Notes: a model not told the origin generated them from the letters alone. Shown: positions 51,282 through 59,878, counted from the stretch's first letter. The stretch is 64,000 nucleotides of DNA from Rhodoferax sp. OV413 (GCF_900104385.1 NZ_FNJA01000002.1:434001-498000); one strand, 5' to 3'. Translations and numbers: made by a program.

Positions 51282-52195
51282 GCTACATGCTGGCCGTCGG
51301 CGCCTCGAATATGGACATTGCCGGACATAGCGCGTGCAGCCTGGTGCTGGGCGACTCCAACCCCGGTCGTATCCGCTATGCGCCGGGCGGCGTGGCCCGC
51401 AATGTGGCCGAGAACCTGGCCCGCCTGGGCCACTCCACGCGCTTGCTCACGGCGCTGGGCGACGACGCTCCCGGCCATAGCCTGCTGCAGGCCACGTCGG
51501 CTGCCGGCGTGGACATGCGGAGCTGCTGGGTACTGCCGGAGCAGGCAACGTCCAGCTACCTGTCGGTGCACGGCGCCGATGGCGACATGGCGGTGGCCGT
51601 CAACGACATGGGCATCGTCGACAGCATCACGCCCACGCGCCTGGCACCGTATGCGGCCGATCTGGCGGCGGCCCAGGCCTTGCTGTTTGACTGCAATCTG
51701 TCGGAAACCAGCCTGGCCTGGCTGTGCGCCCACAGCGGCGATGCGCCGGTGTTTGTGGATACCGTGTCCACGCACAAATGCCTGCGCATTGCCAGCAGTT
51801 TGGCGCGCGTGCATTTGCTCAAACCGAACCGCCTGGAGGCCCAGGCTCTGACCGGCCTGCCTTTGGACAGCCCAGCCGATGCCGCCGCCGTCGCCCAGTG
51901 GCTGCATGCGCGGGGTGTGCAGCAGCTGGTGCTGAGCTGGGGCGCGCAAGGCGTTTTATGGAGCGATGCCCAGGGCGCACAGGGCTGGCAACCGGCGCCC
52001 GAGGTGGTAGTGCAGAGCGCTAGCGGCGCGGGCGACGCCTTGATGGCCGGCCTGATGCACATGGCTGGTCAGCCGCTGGGCCAGGCCGTGCGTTTTGCCT
52101 GTGGCTGCGCGGCTTTGACCCTGGGCGTGGCGGGCACCAACGACCCGGCCCTGTCGGTGGCGCGCGTGCAGCAATGGCTGGAACTGAATCCTTGA
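51278..52195 (+). CDS. psuK: PfkB family kinase, probable pseudouridine kinase
   Basis: A 305-aa ribokinase-fold sugar kinase. Motif 1 is RYAPGGVARNVAENLARLG and motif 2 with the catalytic aspartate is SASGAGDALMAGLM. Pseudouridine kinase phosphorylates the 5'-hydroxyl of pseudouridine. Specificity is inferred from direct linkage to psuG, 14 bp downstream, and from similarity to PsuK-type PfkB proteins (VGASNMDIAGH at the N-terminus). The start overlaps the regulator stop as ATGA. Confidence 0.87.
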   Translation: MSYMLAVGASNMDIAGHSACSLVLGDSNPGRIRYAPGGVARNVAENLARLGHSTRLLTALGDDAPGHSLLQATSAAGVDMRSCWVLPEQATSSYLSVHGADGDMAVAVNDMGIVDSITPTRLAPYAADLAAAQALLFDCNLSETSLAWLCAHSGDAPVFVDTVSTHKCLRIASSLARVHLLKPNRLEAQALTGLPLDSPADAAAVAQWLHARGVQQLVLSWGAQGVLWSDAQGAQGWQPAPEVVVQSASGAGDALMAGLMHMAGQPLGQAVRFACGCAALTLGVAGTNDPALSVARVQQWLELNP

Positions 52196-52209
52196 AGAGT
52201 GAGACCCTG

Positions 52210-53136
52210 ATGCAACCCAATCCTTTCCTGGACATCCATCCTGAAGTGGCTGCTGCCTTGGCTGCCAAGCGCCCGGTGGTGGCGCTGGAGTCCACCATCA
52301 TTGCCCATGGCATGCCGTATCCGCAGAACGTGGCCACGGCCTTGCAGGTCGAGGCCGAGGTGCGCACCCATGGCGCCGTGCCGGCCACCATCGCCATCCT
52401 TAACGGCCGGCTCAAGGTCGGTTTGACCCAAGCCGAGATCGAGCAGCTGGGGCAGGGCGGGCGCGATGTGGTCAAGGTCAGCCGCCGCGATGTGGCTTTC
52501 ATCGTGGCGGCTGGGCAGACCGGCGCTACCACGGTGGCTTCGACCATGCTGATCGCGGCCATGGCCGGCATCCGGGTGTTTGCCACCGGCGGCATTGGCG
52601 GCGTGCACCGCGGCGCGCCGCAGAGCTTCGATGTGTCCGCCGACCTGCAGGAACTCGCCCAGACCCCGGTGGCAGTGGTCTGCGCGGGCATCAAGTCCAT
52701 CCTGGATCTGCAGCTCACTCTCGAATACCTGGAGACCCATGGCGTGCCCGTGGTCGGTTTCCAGAGCGACAACCTACCCGCCTTCTACACCCGCGACAGC
52801 GGCTTCAAGGTGGACTACCGGCTGGACACTGCCGAGGCCATCGCCCGCGCCATGCAGGCCCAATGGGCCATCGGTTTGCCGGGCGGCATGGTGGTGTCCA
52901 ACCCCATCCCCGCAGCCTATGCGATGCCGCGCGCCACCATCGATGCGGCCATCGAGCAGGCCTTGCAGGAAGCCCAGGCCCAGGGCATTGCCGGCAAGCA
53001 GTCCACGCCCTTTCTGTTGGCCCGGGTCAGCGAAATCACCGGCGGCAACAGCCTGGCGTCCAACATCCAGCTGGTGCTGAATAACGCCCGCCTGGCCGCG
53101 GCGATTGCCGTCGCCTACCAGCAGATCGTCGCCTGA
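52210..53136 (+). CDS. psuG: Pseudouridine-5'-phosphate glycosidase
   Basis: A 308-aa enzyme that cleaves the C-glycosidic bond of pseudouridine 5'-phosphate to uracil and ribose 5-phosphate. PsuG hallmarks are VVALESTIIAHGMPYPQN near the N-terminus, VVKVSRRDVAF, FATGGIGGVHRGA, and VVGFQSDNLPAFYTRDSGF. All major blocks look intact and length is normal. ATG 52210 is chosen over an in-frame ATG at 52174 that would overlap psuK. This is the anchor for the functional reading of the locus. Confidence 0.97.
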   Translation: MQPNPFLDIHPEVAAALAAKRPVVALESTIIAHGMPYPQNVATALQVEAEVRTHGAVPATIAILNGRLKVGLTQAEIEQLGQGGRDVVKVSRRDVAFIVAAGQTGATTVASTMLIAAMAGIRVFATGGIGGVHRGAPQSFDVSADLQELAQTPVAVVCAGIKSILDLQLTLEYLETHGVPVVGFQSDNLPAFYTRDSGFKVDYRLDTAEAIARAMQAQWAIGLPGGMVVSNPIPAAYAMPRATIDAAIEQALQEAQAQGIAGKQSTPFLLARVSEITGGNSLASNIQLVLNNARLAAAIAVAYQQIVA

Positions 53137-53142
53137 TCTGCC

Positions 53143-54015
53143 ATGGTCTACCGCTGCCGCTTTGACGAAACCCTGGGCCTGCCCATCGAGGCCCGCGCAG
53201 CTTATGCGCGCGACGGCGTGCTGGTGCTGGAGGACTTTGTGCCGGCGGCGCAATGCCAGGGTTTGCAGCAGCGGGCGCTGGAGCTGGTCGCCGAACACGC
53301 GCCCCAGGCGCCGGGCACGGTGTTCTCTGCGCGCGACCAGCGGCATGCGAAGGACGCGTACTTTGAAAACTCGGCGCGCGGCATCGGTGCATTTTTTGAA
53401 GCCGGCGCTTTCGATGCGCAGGGCCAGCTGTGTGTGCCGCTGGAGCGCGCCATCAACAAGCTCGGCCACGCGATGCACGATCTGGACCCGGTGTTCCAAG
53501 CGTTCTCGCACGGTGCACGTTTGCAGGCGGTGGCCGAGGGCGTGGGCCTGGTGGATGCCAAGCTGGTGCAGTCCATGTACATCTTCAAGCAGCCCGGGAT
53601 TGGCGGCGAGGTCAATTGCCACCAGGATGCAACCTATCTGTACACCGAGCCGCAGTCGGTGGTCGGCTTCTGGTTCGCCATCGAAGACGCGCACCGCGGC
53701 AATGGCTGCCTGGGCGGTGTGCCGGGTGGGCAGCGCGGCGGGCTGAAGCAGGTGTTCCGCCGGCAGGCCGGTGGCGCGCTGCAGCTGGAGTCTTTGCAAG
53801 TAAACCTGGACTGGGACATGGACGCCCTGGAGTGGCTGGAAGTCCGCCAGGGCACGCTGATTGTGTTCAACGGCCTGTTTCCGCACCTATCGGAGCCCAA
53901 TCATTCGGCGCAGTCGCGCCATGCCTATACCTTGCATGCGGTCAGCGGCCAGGCCGCCTACCCGGCCAGCAACTGGATCCAGCCGGGCGGCATGCCGTTT
54001 ACCGGTTTTGTGTAA
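53143..54015 (+). CDS. Phytanoyl-CoA dioxygenase family protein, PHYHD1-like
   Basis: A 290-aa non-haem iron, 2-oxoglutarate-dependent oxygenase. The iron triad is visible as H160 and D162 (NCHQDATYLY) with H248 (GLFPHLSEPN), and R259 is the likely 2-oxoglutarate anchor. The stretch SMYIFKQPGIGGEVNCHQDA and VVGFWFAIEDAHRGNGCL resembles the vertebrate PHYHD1 branch rather than PhyH itself. It starts six bases after psuG, so it is almost certainly in the same operon. The substrate is unknown; context suggests a nucleoside or pyrimidine derivative. Confidence 0.88.
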   Translation: MVYRCRFDETLGLPIEARAAYARDGVLVLEDFVPAAQCQGLQQRALELVAEHAPQAPGTVFSARDQRHAKDAYFENSARGIGAFFEAGAFDAQGQLCVPLERAINKLGHAMHDLDPVFQAFSHGARLQAVAEGVGLVDAKLVQSMYIFKQPGIGGEVNCHQDATYLYTEPQSVVGFWFAIEDAHRGNGCLGGVPGGQRGGLKQVFRRQAGGALQLESLQVNLDWDMDALEWLEVRQGTLIVFNGLFPHLSEPNHSAQSRHAYTLHAVSGQAAYPASNWIQPGGMPFTGFV

Positions 54016-54090
54016 CTGCCAGACCCGCGCCACCCGGCGCACAAGGAGGACGTATCGGGCCCAAGATGTCGCGTAAAGCTCTCTATCCCC

Positions 54091-54104
54091 GTGCCCATGG
54101 GCAC
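54091..54104. promoter_or_regulatory. 14-bp palindrome upstream of the BMP-type receptor gene
   Basis: GTGCCCATGGGCAC is a perfect palindrome 92 bp before the bmp start, within a 181-bp gap that separates the dioxygenase gene from the transporter. A GCGCC/GGCGC hairpin lies at 54027-54040. It does not resemble the RutR-like box. Operator function is speculative. Confidence 0.35.
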
Positions 54105-54196
54105 AGTTCCTGCTGAATGGAGCCGACCTGGCGCGCTGCGCCCGGACGCCCTGCCAGCCCTTTGTTTTCTTTTCCAACCCCACCACGGATACCGCC

Positions 54197-55168
54197 ATGA
54201 AAACTTCTCTGCAACTCAGCTTCCTCGCCGCCACACTCTTCTCTGCCCTGTCGGCCTGGGCCGAGCCGGCCATCGTTTACGACCTGGGCGGCAAGTTCGA
54301 CAAGTCCTTCAACCAGTCGGCTTTCGACGGCATGGAGCGCTGGAAAAAGGAAACCGGCAAGAGCTACCTCGAATTTGAAGTCGCCAATGAAACCCAGCGT
54401 GAGCAGGCGATCCGCCGCATGGCCGAGCGTGGCGCCAGCCCCATCATCGCCATGAGCTTCAGCCAGGCTTCTGCCCTGGAAAAAGTAGCCAAGGAATTCC
54501 CCAAGCTGCAGTTCGCCATCATCGACATGGTGATCGAGTTGCCCAATGTGCAGTCCGTGGTGTTCAAGGAGCATGAGGGCAGCTTCCTGGTCGGCATGCT
54601 GGCGGCGCAGGCCAGCAAGACCGGCAAAGTCGGCTTTGTGGGCGGCATGGACATTCCGCTGATCCGCAAGTTCCAGTGCGGCTACGAGCAGGGCGCCAAG
54701 TTCGCCAATCCCAAAGCCGAAACCTTCGCCAACATGACTGGCACCACTGGCGCTGCCTGGAACGACCCCGGTCGCGGCAGCGAGCTGACCAAGGCCCAGT
54801 TTGCCAAGGGTGCGGACGTGGTGTTTGCTGCTGCTGGCGGCACCGGCATCGGCGTCTACCAGGCGGCCAAGGATGCGGGCAAGCTGGCCATCGGTGTGGA
54901 CAGCAACCAGAACTACCTGCAGCCCGGCACCATGCTGACCTCCATGGTCAAGCGCGTCGACGTGGCCGTGTACAACGTGCTCAAGGCCTACAAGCCCGGC
55001 ATCTCCAATCTGGGCCTGAAGGAAGAGGGCGTGGGTTACGCCATGGACGAGCACAACGCCAAGCTGGTCACGGCCGACATGAAGAAGAAGGTGGATGCGG
55101 CCAAGGCCGACATCATCAGCGGCAAGATCAAGGTGGTGGACTACATGGTGGCTAACGCTTGTAAGTAA
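54197..55168 (+). CDS. BMP family periplasmic nucleoside-binding protein
   Basis: A 323-aa receptor of the Bmp/PnrA family. The signal peptide ends SAWAEPA with no lipobox, so it is soluble. The family signature is GGKFDKSFNQSAFDGMERW, with VGFVGGMDIPLIRKFQCGYEQGA in the hinge. Characterised relatives bind purine and pyrimidine nucleosides. It is followed by a copy of the second repeat and then by the ATPase and permeases of its importer. Confidence 0.93.
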   Translation: MKTSLQLSFLAATLFSALSAWAEPAIVYDLGGKFDKSFNQSAFDGMERWKKETGKSYLEFEVANETQREQAIRRMAERGASPIIAMSFSQASALEKVAKEFPKLQFAIIDMVIELPNVQSVVFKEHEGSFLVGMLAAQASKTGKVGFVGGMDIPLIRKFQCGYEQGAKFANPKAETFANMTGTTGAAWNDPGRGSELTKAQFAKGADVVFAAAGGTGIGVYQAAKDAGKLAIGVDSNQNYLQPGTMLTSMVKRVDVAVYNVLKAYKPGISNLGLKEEGVGYAMDEHNAKLVTADMKKKVDAAKADIISGKIKVVDYMVANACK

Positions 55169-55272
55169 GGCTCACCCCCAGGCTCCACGCTGCGCGTTTC
55201 CGCCAACCCCCTTGCAGGGGGCGAACCCAGTGGCCCGGCTAAGCCGGTTCCACGGGTTCTCTGGAAGGGGCG
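55169..55272 (+). repeat. Second repeat family, copy B
   Basis: Matches 22318-22424 in blocks, including GGCTCACCCCCAGGCT, CGCCAACCCCCTTGCAGGGG and TCTCTGGAAGGGGCG. It lies between the bmp stop and the ATPase start, and its CCCCC/GGGGG hairpin may attenuate or stabilise the transcript so that the receptor is made in excess. Confidence 0.8.
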
Positions 55273-55302
55273 CGTTGCATTGCGCTGGTATCACGGATTT
55301 CC

Positions 55303-56868
55303 ATGACAACCCTTAACTCCTCTGCGGCGGACGCTACCGCCGTGCACATGGCGGGCATCAGCAAGCGTTTTGGCGCGGTGCAGGCCAATGACCAGGTGGA
55401 TCTGAGCGTGCGCGCCGGTACGGTGCACGGCATCGTGGGCGAGAACGGCGCGGGCAAGAGCACGCTGATGTCGGTGCTGTACGGCTTCTACAGCGCTGAT
55501 AGTGGCAGCATCGCGGTGTTCGGCCAGCCGGCGCGTATCCGCAATGCATTCGACGCGATTGCGCTGGGCATCGGCATGGTGCACCAGCACTTCATGCTGG
55601 TCGATTCGCTGACCGCGCTGGAGAACGTCATGCTGGGGGCCGAGCCCCATGTCTTGCTGCTCAAGGCCGAGGCCCTGGTGCGCAGCGCGCTGGGGGCGTT
55701 GATGCAGTCCACGGGCCTGCACGTGGCGCTGGACGCCACGGTAGAGCAACTGTCGGTGGGCGACCGGCAACGGCTGGAAATCCTCAAGGCCTTGTACCGC
55801 GGCGCCAAGATACTGATACTCGACGAGCCCACGGCGGTGCTGACGCCGCAAGAGACCGAGCAGCTGTTCGAGGTGTTGGCGCGGCTGCGCTCGCAGGGCA
55901 CGACGGTGCTGCTGATCACCCACAAGCTGAAGGAAGTGATGCGCCTGTGCGACCAGGTCACGGTGATGCGCAGCGGCCGCGTGGTGCATGAATGCGCGAT
56001 CGCCCAGGCTTCGGTGGAGATACTGGCCGAGGCCATGGTCGGGCGCAAGGTAAATATGGGCCGCCAGGGCGATGCGGCTCCACGACTCGGCGCGGTGCTG
56101 CTGCAGGCGCGTGGCGTGGCGGTGCGCGATGCACTGCAGGTCACGCGCCTGGTGGACTTCAACCTCAGCCTGCGCGCTGGCGAAATTGTGGGCATCGCTG
56201 GTGTGGCGGGCAACGGCCAGAGCGAGTTGCTTGAAGTGCTGGCCGGTCTGCGCACGCCGAGCGCGGGCACGCTGGAACTTGGCGGCACCTCGTTCACCGC
56301 AGAGCATTGGCTGGACCCCAGCCTGGCGCGCAGCCTGGGCCTGGCCCATGTGCCCGAAGACCGGCATGCGCGCGCCATGGTGATGGGCTTTGCCTCCTGG
56401 GAGTCGGCGGTGCTGGGCTACGAGGGCCTGCCGGTGTACAGCCGCTGGGGCTGGATGCGCCACGCCGCCATGCGGGCCGCCACCGCCGCCATGATGGAGC
56501 GCTTCGATGTGCGGCCCCGCGACCCATCGTTGATGAGTTCTAAATTTTCCGGCGGCAACCAGCAGAAGCTGGTGCTGGCGCGCGAACTGGGGCAGGCGCC
56601 CAAGGTGCTGCTGGTGGGCCAGCCCACACGAGGCGTCGACATCGGCGCGATTGAATTCATCTACACCCAGCTGCGAGCCTTGCGCGATGCGGGCTGCGCG
56701 GTGCTGGTGGTGTCGAGCGAGCTGGATGAAATCCTGGCCCTGGCCGACCGGGTGCTGGTGCTGAACCAGGGCCACGTGACCGGCGAGCTGCCGATAGCCG
56801 ACTGCGGCGAGGCAAAGCTCGGCCTGCTGATGGTGGAAACCAAAGAACCCGAAGGAAGCCCCGTATGA
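55303..56868 (+). CDS. Nucleoside ABC transporter ATPase, double-domain
   Basis: A 521-aa ATPase with two domains. Domain 1 is complete: Walker A GENGAGKSTLMSVLYG, signature LSVGDRQRLEILKALY, Walker B LILDEPTAVLTP. Domain 2 has GVAGNGQSELLEVLAG in place of Walker A, then FSGGNQQKLVLARELG and LLVGQPTRGVD, as usual for the RbsA/YufO type. It energises the BMP-type importer. The stop overlaps the permease start as ATGA. Confidence 0.93.
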   Translation: MTTLNSSAADATAVHMAGISKRFGAVQANDQVDLSVRAGTVHGIVGENGAGKSTLMSVLYGFYSADSGSIAVFGQPARIRNAFDAIALGIGMVHQHFMLVDSLTALENVMLGAEPHVLLLKAEALVRSALGALMQSTGLHVALDATVEQLSVGDRQRLEILKALYRGAKILILDEPTAVLTPQETEQLFEVLARLRSQGTTVLLITHKLKEVMRLCDQVTVMRSGRVVHECAIAQASVEILAEAMVGRKVNMGRQGDAAPRLGAVLLQARGVAVRDALQVTRLVDFNLSLRAGEIVGIAGVAGNGQSELLEVLAGLRTPSAGTLELGGTSFTAEHWLDPSLARSLGLAHVPEDRHARAMVMGFASWESAVLGYEGLPVYSRWGWMRHAAMRAATAAMMERFDVRPRDPSLMSSKFSGGNQQKLVLARELGQAPKVLLVGQPTRGVDIGAIEFIYTQLRALRDAGCAVLVVSSELDEILALADRVLVLNQGHVTGELPIADCGEAKLGLLMVETKEPEGSPV

Positions 56869-57995
56869 GTACCCCGCAAGCCCTGCCCCGCTGGGCCGAT
56901 GTGGTGTTGCTACCCGCCGTCAATCTGTTGATCGCGCTGCTGGTGGCCGGTCTGGTGGTGTCGCTGGTGGGGCAGAACCCGCGCGAGGTGATGTCGGTGC
57001 TGCTGCACGGCGCGTTCGGCACGCAGCGCGGCCTGAGTTACACGCTGTACTACGCCACTACCTTTATCTTCACCGGGCTGGCCGTGTCGGTGGCCTTCCA
57101 CGGCGGCTTGTTCAACATCGGCGGCGAAGGCCAGGCCCTGATGGGCGGCCTGGGCACGGCGCTGGTGGCGTTGTGGCTATCGCACAGCCTGCCGGCGCTG
57201 TTGTTGTTGCCGCTGATGCTGCTGGCGGGTGTGCTGTTTGGCGCGGTCTGGGCGGCCGTGCCCGGCTATCTGCAGGCCTACCGCAACAGCCATGTGGTGA
57301 TCACCACCATCATGTTCAACTTTCTGGCCAGCAGCTTGCTGGCCTATCTGCTGGTGAACCGGCTCAAGCCGCCAGGCACCATGGCGGTGGAGAGCGCGGC
57401 CTTTGGCCGGGCGGCCAAGCTCACCAGCATGCAGGATGCGCTGGCCTGGCTGGGGCTGGACTGGCCTTCGTCGCCGTTGAACATCAGCCTGTTCCTGGCC
57501 CTGGCGGCGGCCTTCGGTGTGTACCTGCTGCTCTGGCATAGCCGGGCCGGCTACCGCCTGCGCGCCATGGGTTCCAGCGAAAGCGCGGCCGCGTATGCGG
57601 GCATCCACCCCAAGCGGCAGGTGATCTTTGCCATGGCTTTGTCGGGTGGCCTGTCCGGCATGGTGGGCATGAACGAAATCGCCGGCGTGAACGGCAAGCT
57701 GCTGCTTGACTTTGCGGCCGGCGCCGGCTTCACCGGGATTGCAGTGGCCTTGATGGGGCGCAACCACCCGTTCGGCATCGTGCTGGCCAGCGTGCTGTTT
57801 GGCGCACTGTTCCAGGGCGGGGCCGAAGTCAGTTTCGAGGTACGGGGCTTCAGCCGCGACATGGTGGTGATGCTGCAAGGCTTCATCGTGCTGTTTTCGG
57901 GGGCCATGGCCTATGTGATTGCGCCGTGGCTGGCGCGCTGCCTGGCGCTGCTGGCGCGCAAGCCCGTTGTGGCAGTAGGAGCCCACCGTGGATGA
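56865..57995 (+). CDS. Nucleoside ABC transporter permease 1
   Basis: A 376-aa BPD_transp_2 permease. Typical segments are FNIGGEGQALMGGLGTALV, VITTIMFNFLASSLLAYLL and GFTGIAVALMGRNHPFGIVLASVLFGALFQGG, the last being the conserved coupling/gating region of BMP-linked permeases such as YufP/NupB. About ten helices. It overlaps both neighbours, so expression is tightly coupled. Confidence 0.92.
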   Translation: MSTPQALPRWADVVLLPAVNLLIALLVAGLVVSLVGQNPREVMSVLLHGAFGTQRGLSYTLYYATTFIFTGLAVSVAFHGGLFNIGGEGQALMGGLGTALVALWLSHSLPALLLLPLMLLAGVLFGAVWAAVPGYLQAYRNSHVVITTIMFNFLASSLLAYLLVNRLKPPGTMAVESAAFGRAAKLTSMQDALAWLGLDWPSSPLNISLFLALAAAFGVYLLLWHSRAGYRLRAMGSSESAAAYAGIHPKRQVIFAMALSGGLSGMVGMNEIAGVNGKLLLDFAAGAGFTGIAVALMGRNHPFGIVLASVLFGALFQGGAEVSFEVRGFSRDMVVMLQGFIVLFSGAMAYVIAPWLARCLALLARKPVVAVGAHRG

Positions 57996-58956
57996 GGCTT
58001 TGCTGGGGGCCTTGCTGGCCTCGACCCTGCGGGTGGCGACCCCTTTGATCCTCTGTGCGCTGGCCGGCCTGATCTCCGAGCGCGCGGGCGTGGTCGACGT
58101 GGGACTGGAGGGCAAGATGCTGTTTGCCGCCTTCATCGCCGCGGCCAGCGGCGCGGCCTATGGCTCGACCAGCCTGGCTCTGCTGTTGGCGATCGCCACG
58201 GCGATTGCCTTGTCGTGGTTGCACGGCTTTGCCTGTGTCAGTCACCGGGGCGACCAGGTGGTGTCGGGCGTGGCGCTGAACATCGTGGCCGCGGGCCTGA
58301 CGGTGGTGCTGGGCCTGGCCTGGTTCCACCAGGGCGGGCAGACGCCGGCGGTGTCGGACAGCGTGCGCCTGCACGCGCTCTGGCCGGGGGCGGCCAGCGC
58401 CTGGCAGGGCATGCCCCTGGTCGGCACCATCGTCGGCGAAGGACTGCTCGGCCACAATCTGCTGGTCTACCTGGCGTTGGCCCTGGTCGCCGGGGTCTGG
58501 TGGCTGCTGTACCGCACCCGTTTCGGCCTGCGCTTGCGGGCGGTGGGCGAGAACGCCCACATGGTGGACGCGGCCGGGGTGTCGGTGCTGCGTCTGCGCT
58601 ATGCGGCGCTGACCTTGAACGGCATTCTGTGTGGCCTGGCGGGGGGCTATCTGGTGCTGGCGCAGAACGCCGCCTTTGTGCCGCATATGACGGCGGGGCG
58701 CGGCTTCATGGCCTTGGCGGCGATGATCTTCGGCAACTGGCGGCCGGTGCGCGCGCTGTGGGCTTGCCTGCTGTTCGGCTTTCTGGATGCTTCGGCGATC
58801 CAGTTGCAGGGCGTCAGCCTGCCGGGCATTGGCGAGGTGCCGGTGCAGGCCATCCAGGCGCTGCCCTATCTGCTGACGGTGATCCTGCTGGCCGGTTTCA
58901 TCGGCAAAGCCGCCGTGCCCAAGGCTCTGGGCCAGCCCTACGTCAAAGAGCGCTGA
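57988..58956 (+). CDS. Nucleoside ABC transporter permease 2
   Basis: A 322-aa BPD_transp_2 permease, partner of the preceding one (YufQ/NupC type). Recognisable are LISERAGVVDVGLEGKMLFAAF, VVSGVALNIVAAGLTVVLG and FMALAAMIFGNWRPVRALWACLLFGFLDA. It starts with GTG inside the previous gene. A 112-bp gap with a RutR-like palindrome separates it from tsx. Confidence 0.92.
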   Translation: MDEALLGALLASTLRVATPLILCALAGLISERAGVVDVGLEGKMLFAAFIAAASGAAYGSTSLALLLAIATAIALSWLHGFACVSHRGDQVVSGVALNIVAAGLTVVLGLAWFHQGGQTPAVSDSVRLHALWPGAASAWQGMPLVGTIVGEGLLGHNLLVYLALALVAGVWWLLYRTRFGLRLRAVGENAHMVDAAGVSVLRLRYAALTLNGILCGLAGGYLVLAQNAAFVPHMTAGRGFMALAAMIFGNWRPVRALWACLLFGFLDASAIQLQGVSLPGIGEVPVQAIQALPYLLTVILLAGFIGKAAVPKALGQPYVKER

Positions 58957-58993
58957 CCCCAGCCGGCGCAGGCCGCGGTTCCAGAGTGGGTAA

Positions 58994-59013
58994 AGCTGAC
59001 CAAAAGGCCAGCT
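58994..59013. promoter_or_regulatory. RutR-like operator upstream of tsx
   Basis: AGCTGACCAAAAGGCCAGCT shares the AGCTGACC-N4-GG and AGCT arms with the site at 46896-46915 and lies 55 bp before the tsx start. A slightly longer stem (AAAGCTG/CAGCTTT) could also act as a weak terminator for the upstream permease gene. The repeated sequence at both ends of the locus favours an operator. Confidence 0.65.
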
Positions 59014-59068
59014 TTTGGCATGGGCCTTGCGTTAGCCCTTGCCCAACCATTACTTCGAGGGAACCCCC

Positions 59069-59863
59069 ATGGCTATGTATAAATTTCTGACTGCGCTGGC
59101 GGCAGTTGCGGCACTGGCACCGGCTGCGCATGCAGACGACAACTGGTCGTTCAAGGATATTAGTATTCAACACCTGGACTGGACCAACCACACGGAGAAC
59201 CAGACCGGCAAGGGTCCATTTGGCGTGAAAAAGGACTTCACCTTGCTCGAGGTCGAAGGCGGCATGGGCGGCAAGTGGGGCGATGTGTATGGTTTCTTCG
59301 ACGTGGAGAACCCCAGCAAATCGTCCAACAACAGCGACTCGGCAATGGACCGCCGCTACGCGATGAAGGCCGTGGCCCACATCAACATGACCCAAGCCGG
59401 CGGTATGCCAGTGCAGCTCTACGGCCACATCTACAACTTCATGGACAACGGCTTCCGTGATCAGAACAATGTGCTGGGCCTGAGCACGGCTTACTTCAAT
59501 GGCGGCTTCTGGATCAAGCCGTTCTTCGGCGCGCACTACGAAACCAAGACCGACCTCGGCACCCAGTACAACGGCACGATGGCAGGCTGGGTATTCGGCT
59601 ACAACTTCAAAGCCTGGGACCAGTCCTTCATGGTCTCCAGCTGGCATGAAACCGAGATGGGCCGCAAGGACAGCTACCTGGTCATGGCCCGCGATGGCGG
59701 CGTAGTCACCGCCAACAAGACGGCGCAAAACGGTGCGCTGTCGCTGTGGTGGAACATCACCCCCAGCGTCACCACTGGTTTAACCTACCGCTACGCCAAG
59801 AACAAGCTGGGCTCGGCCACCTACCAGGACGCATTTATCTACACCGCCAAGTACAACTTCTGA
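59069..59863 (+). CDS. tsx: Tsx-family nucleoside-specific outer-membrane channel
   Basis: A 264-aa beta-barrel of the Tsx/OmpK family. The signal peptide ends APAAHADDN. Barrel segments include DISIQHLDWTN, GDVYGFFDVENP, YGHIYNFMDNGFRD and a C-terminal phenylalanine in YTAKYNF. Tsx lets nucleosides cross the outer membrane, so it completes the uptake route to the BMP importer. ATG 59069 follows CGAGGGAACCCCC. It is probably a separate transcript controlled by the adjacent palindrome. Confidence 0.9.
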   Translation: MAMYKFLTALAAVAALAPAAHADDNWSFKDISIQHLDWTNHTENQTGKGPFGVKKDFTLLEVEGGMGGKWGDVYGFFDVENPSKSSNNSDSAMDRRYAMKAVAHINMTQAGGMPVQLYGHIYNFMDNGFRDQNNVLGLSTAYFNGGFWIKPFFGAHYETKTDLGTQYNGTMAGWVFGYNFKAWDQSFMVSSWHETEMGRKDSYLVMARDGGVVTANKTAQNGALSLWWNITPSVTTGLTYRYAKNKLGSATYQDAFIYTAKYNF

Positions 59864-59878
59864 TTCAACAAACAGAGT

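Noticed and set aside
56175-56240. Defective ATPase because the second domain of the BMP-type ATPase lacks a standard Walker A
   Set aside because: A degenerate second P-loop is normal for RbsA/YufO-type double ATPases.
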